The notes under the pieces are model-generated. The model saw nothing but the letters and a program-made list of their open reading frames with translations. It was not told the DNA's origin and ran no database searches. From Clostridia bacterium (GTDB lineage: Bacteria > Bacillota > Clostridia > Oscillospirales > CAG-382), in NCBI GenBank assembly GCA_017646185.1, contig JAGCNA010000320.1, positions 1 through 5,302 on the forward strand: a stretch of DNA of 5,302 nt, given 5' to 3'. A program made the translations under genes and the position numbers. Each line of letters opens with the position of its first letter. The stretch's first letter is position 1. Below, piece after piece: positions 4,677-5,302 of the stretch.

Positions 4677-5302
4677 ATGAGTGAATGTTCTCACAACTGT
4701 TCTTCCTGCGGTGAAAACTGTTCAAGCCGCACAGAACCGATGAAAGAAAAATTAAACGATTATTCCCGTGTCGGCAAGGTTATCGGCATAGTAAGCGGTA
4801 AGGGCGGCGTAGGCAAAAGCCTTGTTACCTCTCTGCTTTCCGTATATACCAACCGTCTGGGATACAATACCGCTATTCTGGATGCAGATATAACCGGTCC
4901 TTCCATCCCCAATGCCTTCGGTCTTCACGAAAGAGCTATGGGCACCGAAATGGGTATGCTTCCCGCAGTTACCAAAACGGGTATTCAGGTAATGTCCCTT
5001 AACCTGCTGCTTGAGAGCGAAACAGCTCCCGTTGTATGGCGCGGCCCCGTTATTGCAGGCGTGGTAAAGCAGTTCTGGACAGACGTTGTATGGAACGACG
5101 TTGACTTTATGTACGTTGATATGCCTCCCGGAACGGGTGATGTTCCTCTCACCGTATTCCAGTCTTTGCCTATCGACGGTATCGTGGTAGTAACCTCTCC
5201 TCAGGAATTGGTTGGTATGATCGTTGAAAAGGCTGTCAATATGGCTAATCTTATGAACGTACCCGTGCTGGGCATTGTAGAAAACTTCAGCACCTTCAAG
5301 TG
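4677..5302 (+). CDS. mrp: Mrp/NBP35-family P-loop ATPase, Fe-S cluster carrier, 3' partial
   Basis: The first 208 residues are present; the frame runs off the window. Members of this family (Mrp, ApbC, NBP35) are cytosolic dimeric ATPases that hold a [4Fe-4S] cluster and pass it to apoproteins. The deviant Walker A is GKGGVGKS (residues 41-48) with the signature Lys42; switch I is DADITGPSIP (69-78) and the switch II/Walker B region is YVDMPPGTGD (146-155). An N-terminal Cys cluster, C4-x3-C8-x2-C11-x3-C15, precedes the ATPase domain, as in NBP35-like members; it may bind an additional cluster. The visible end (GIVENFSTF) is the segment just before the C-terminal CxxC that bridges the dimer through the cluster; that motif is expected just past the edge, with Phe where Met is common (NFS versus NMS). 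The start is fixed by AAGGAG 10 bases upstream and by the Cys cluster beginning at residue 4. It has its own promoter, divergent from the SGNH-like gene. Confidence 0.93.
   Translation, partial: MSECSHNCSSCGENCSSRTEPMKEKLNDYSRVGKVIGIVSGKGGVGKSLVTSLLSVYTNRLGYNTAILDADITGPSIPNAFGLHERAMGTEMGMLPAVTKTGIQVMSLNLLLESETAPVVWRGPVIAGVVKQFWTDVVWNDVDFMYVDMPPGTGDVPLTVFQSLPIDGIVVVTSPQELVGMIVEKAVNMANLMNVPVLGIVENFSTFK

Overview
The window looks like the chromosome of an anaerobic, low-to-moderate G+C Firmicute, most likely an uncultured gut or rumen member of the Clostridia. The grounds are an extracellular CotH-fold protein ending in a type I dockerin, strong GGAGG-type ribosome binding sites, near-consensus sigma-A promoters, and a Clostridia-style Mrp/NBP35 ATPase with an N-terminal Cys cluster. 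This placement is inferred from gene content; no rRNA or other taxonomic marker is present.

Layout. (1) 3-1430, plus strand: the C-terminal 475 residues of a CotH-family protein with a C-terminal dockerin. A perfect 12-bp GAAA-loop terminator follows (1445-1474) and works in both directions. (2) 2930-1487, minus strand: a compact operon of four small genes that I cannot assign to any family. In transcription order they encode a two-helix membrane protein (93 aa), a 35-aa single-helix protein starting at GTG, a membrane-anchored protein (151 aa) and a soluble protein (164 aa). The operon starts at a perfect TTGACA-17-TATAAT promoter with an extended -10 and ends at the shared terminator. It is visibly more A+T-rich than its neighbours. 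(3) 2951-3133: an array of short hairpins with different stems, joined by a conserved 6-bp linker. The first four linkers are spaced exactly 21 bp apart, and the linker flips orientation midway. (4) 3134-3283, minus strand: a tRNA-Val(GAC) gene with its own promoter and a 15-bp terminator. (5) 3287-4525, minus strand: an SGNH-hydrolase-like protein with a C-terminal transmembrane anchor but no signal peptide, starting at TTG behind a strong ribosome binding site and promoter. (6) 4526-4676: a divergent promoter region with two dyad symmetries around the rightward promoter. (7) 4677 to the end, plus strand: the first 208 residues of an Mrp/NBP35-type Fe-S carrier ATPase.

The genes do not form one pathway. 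The CotH-dockerin protein acts outside the cell and the Mrp protein serves cytosolic Fe-S assembly. The four-gene operon is the best candidate for something undescribed: three of its products are predicted membrane proteins, one gene was hidden by its size, the genes are tightly packed, and the promoter is ideal. No mobile element, CRISPR array or rRNA was seen.
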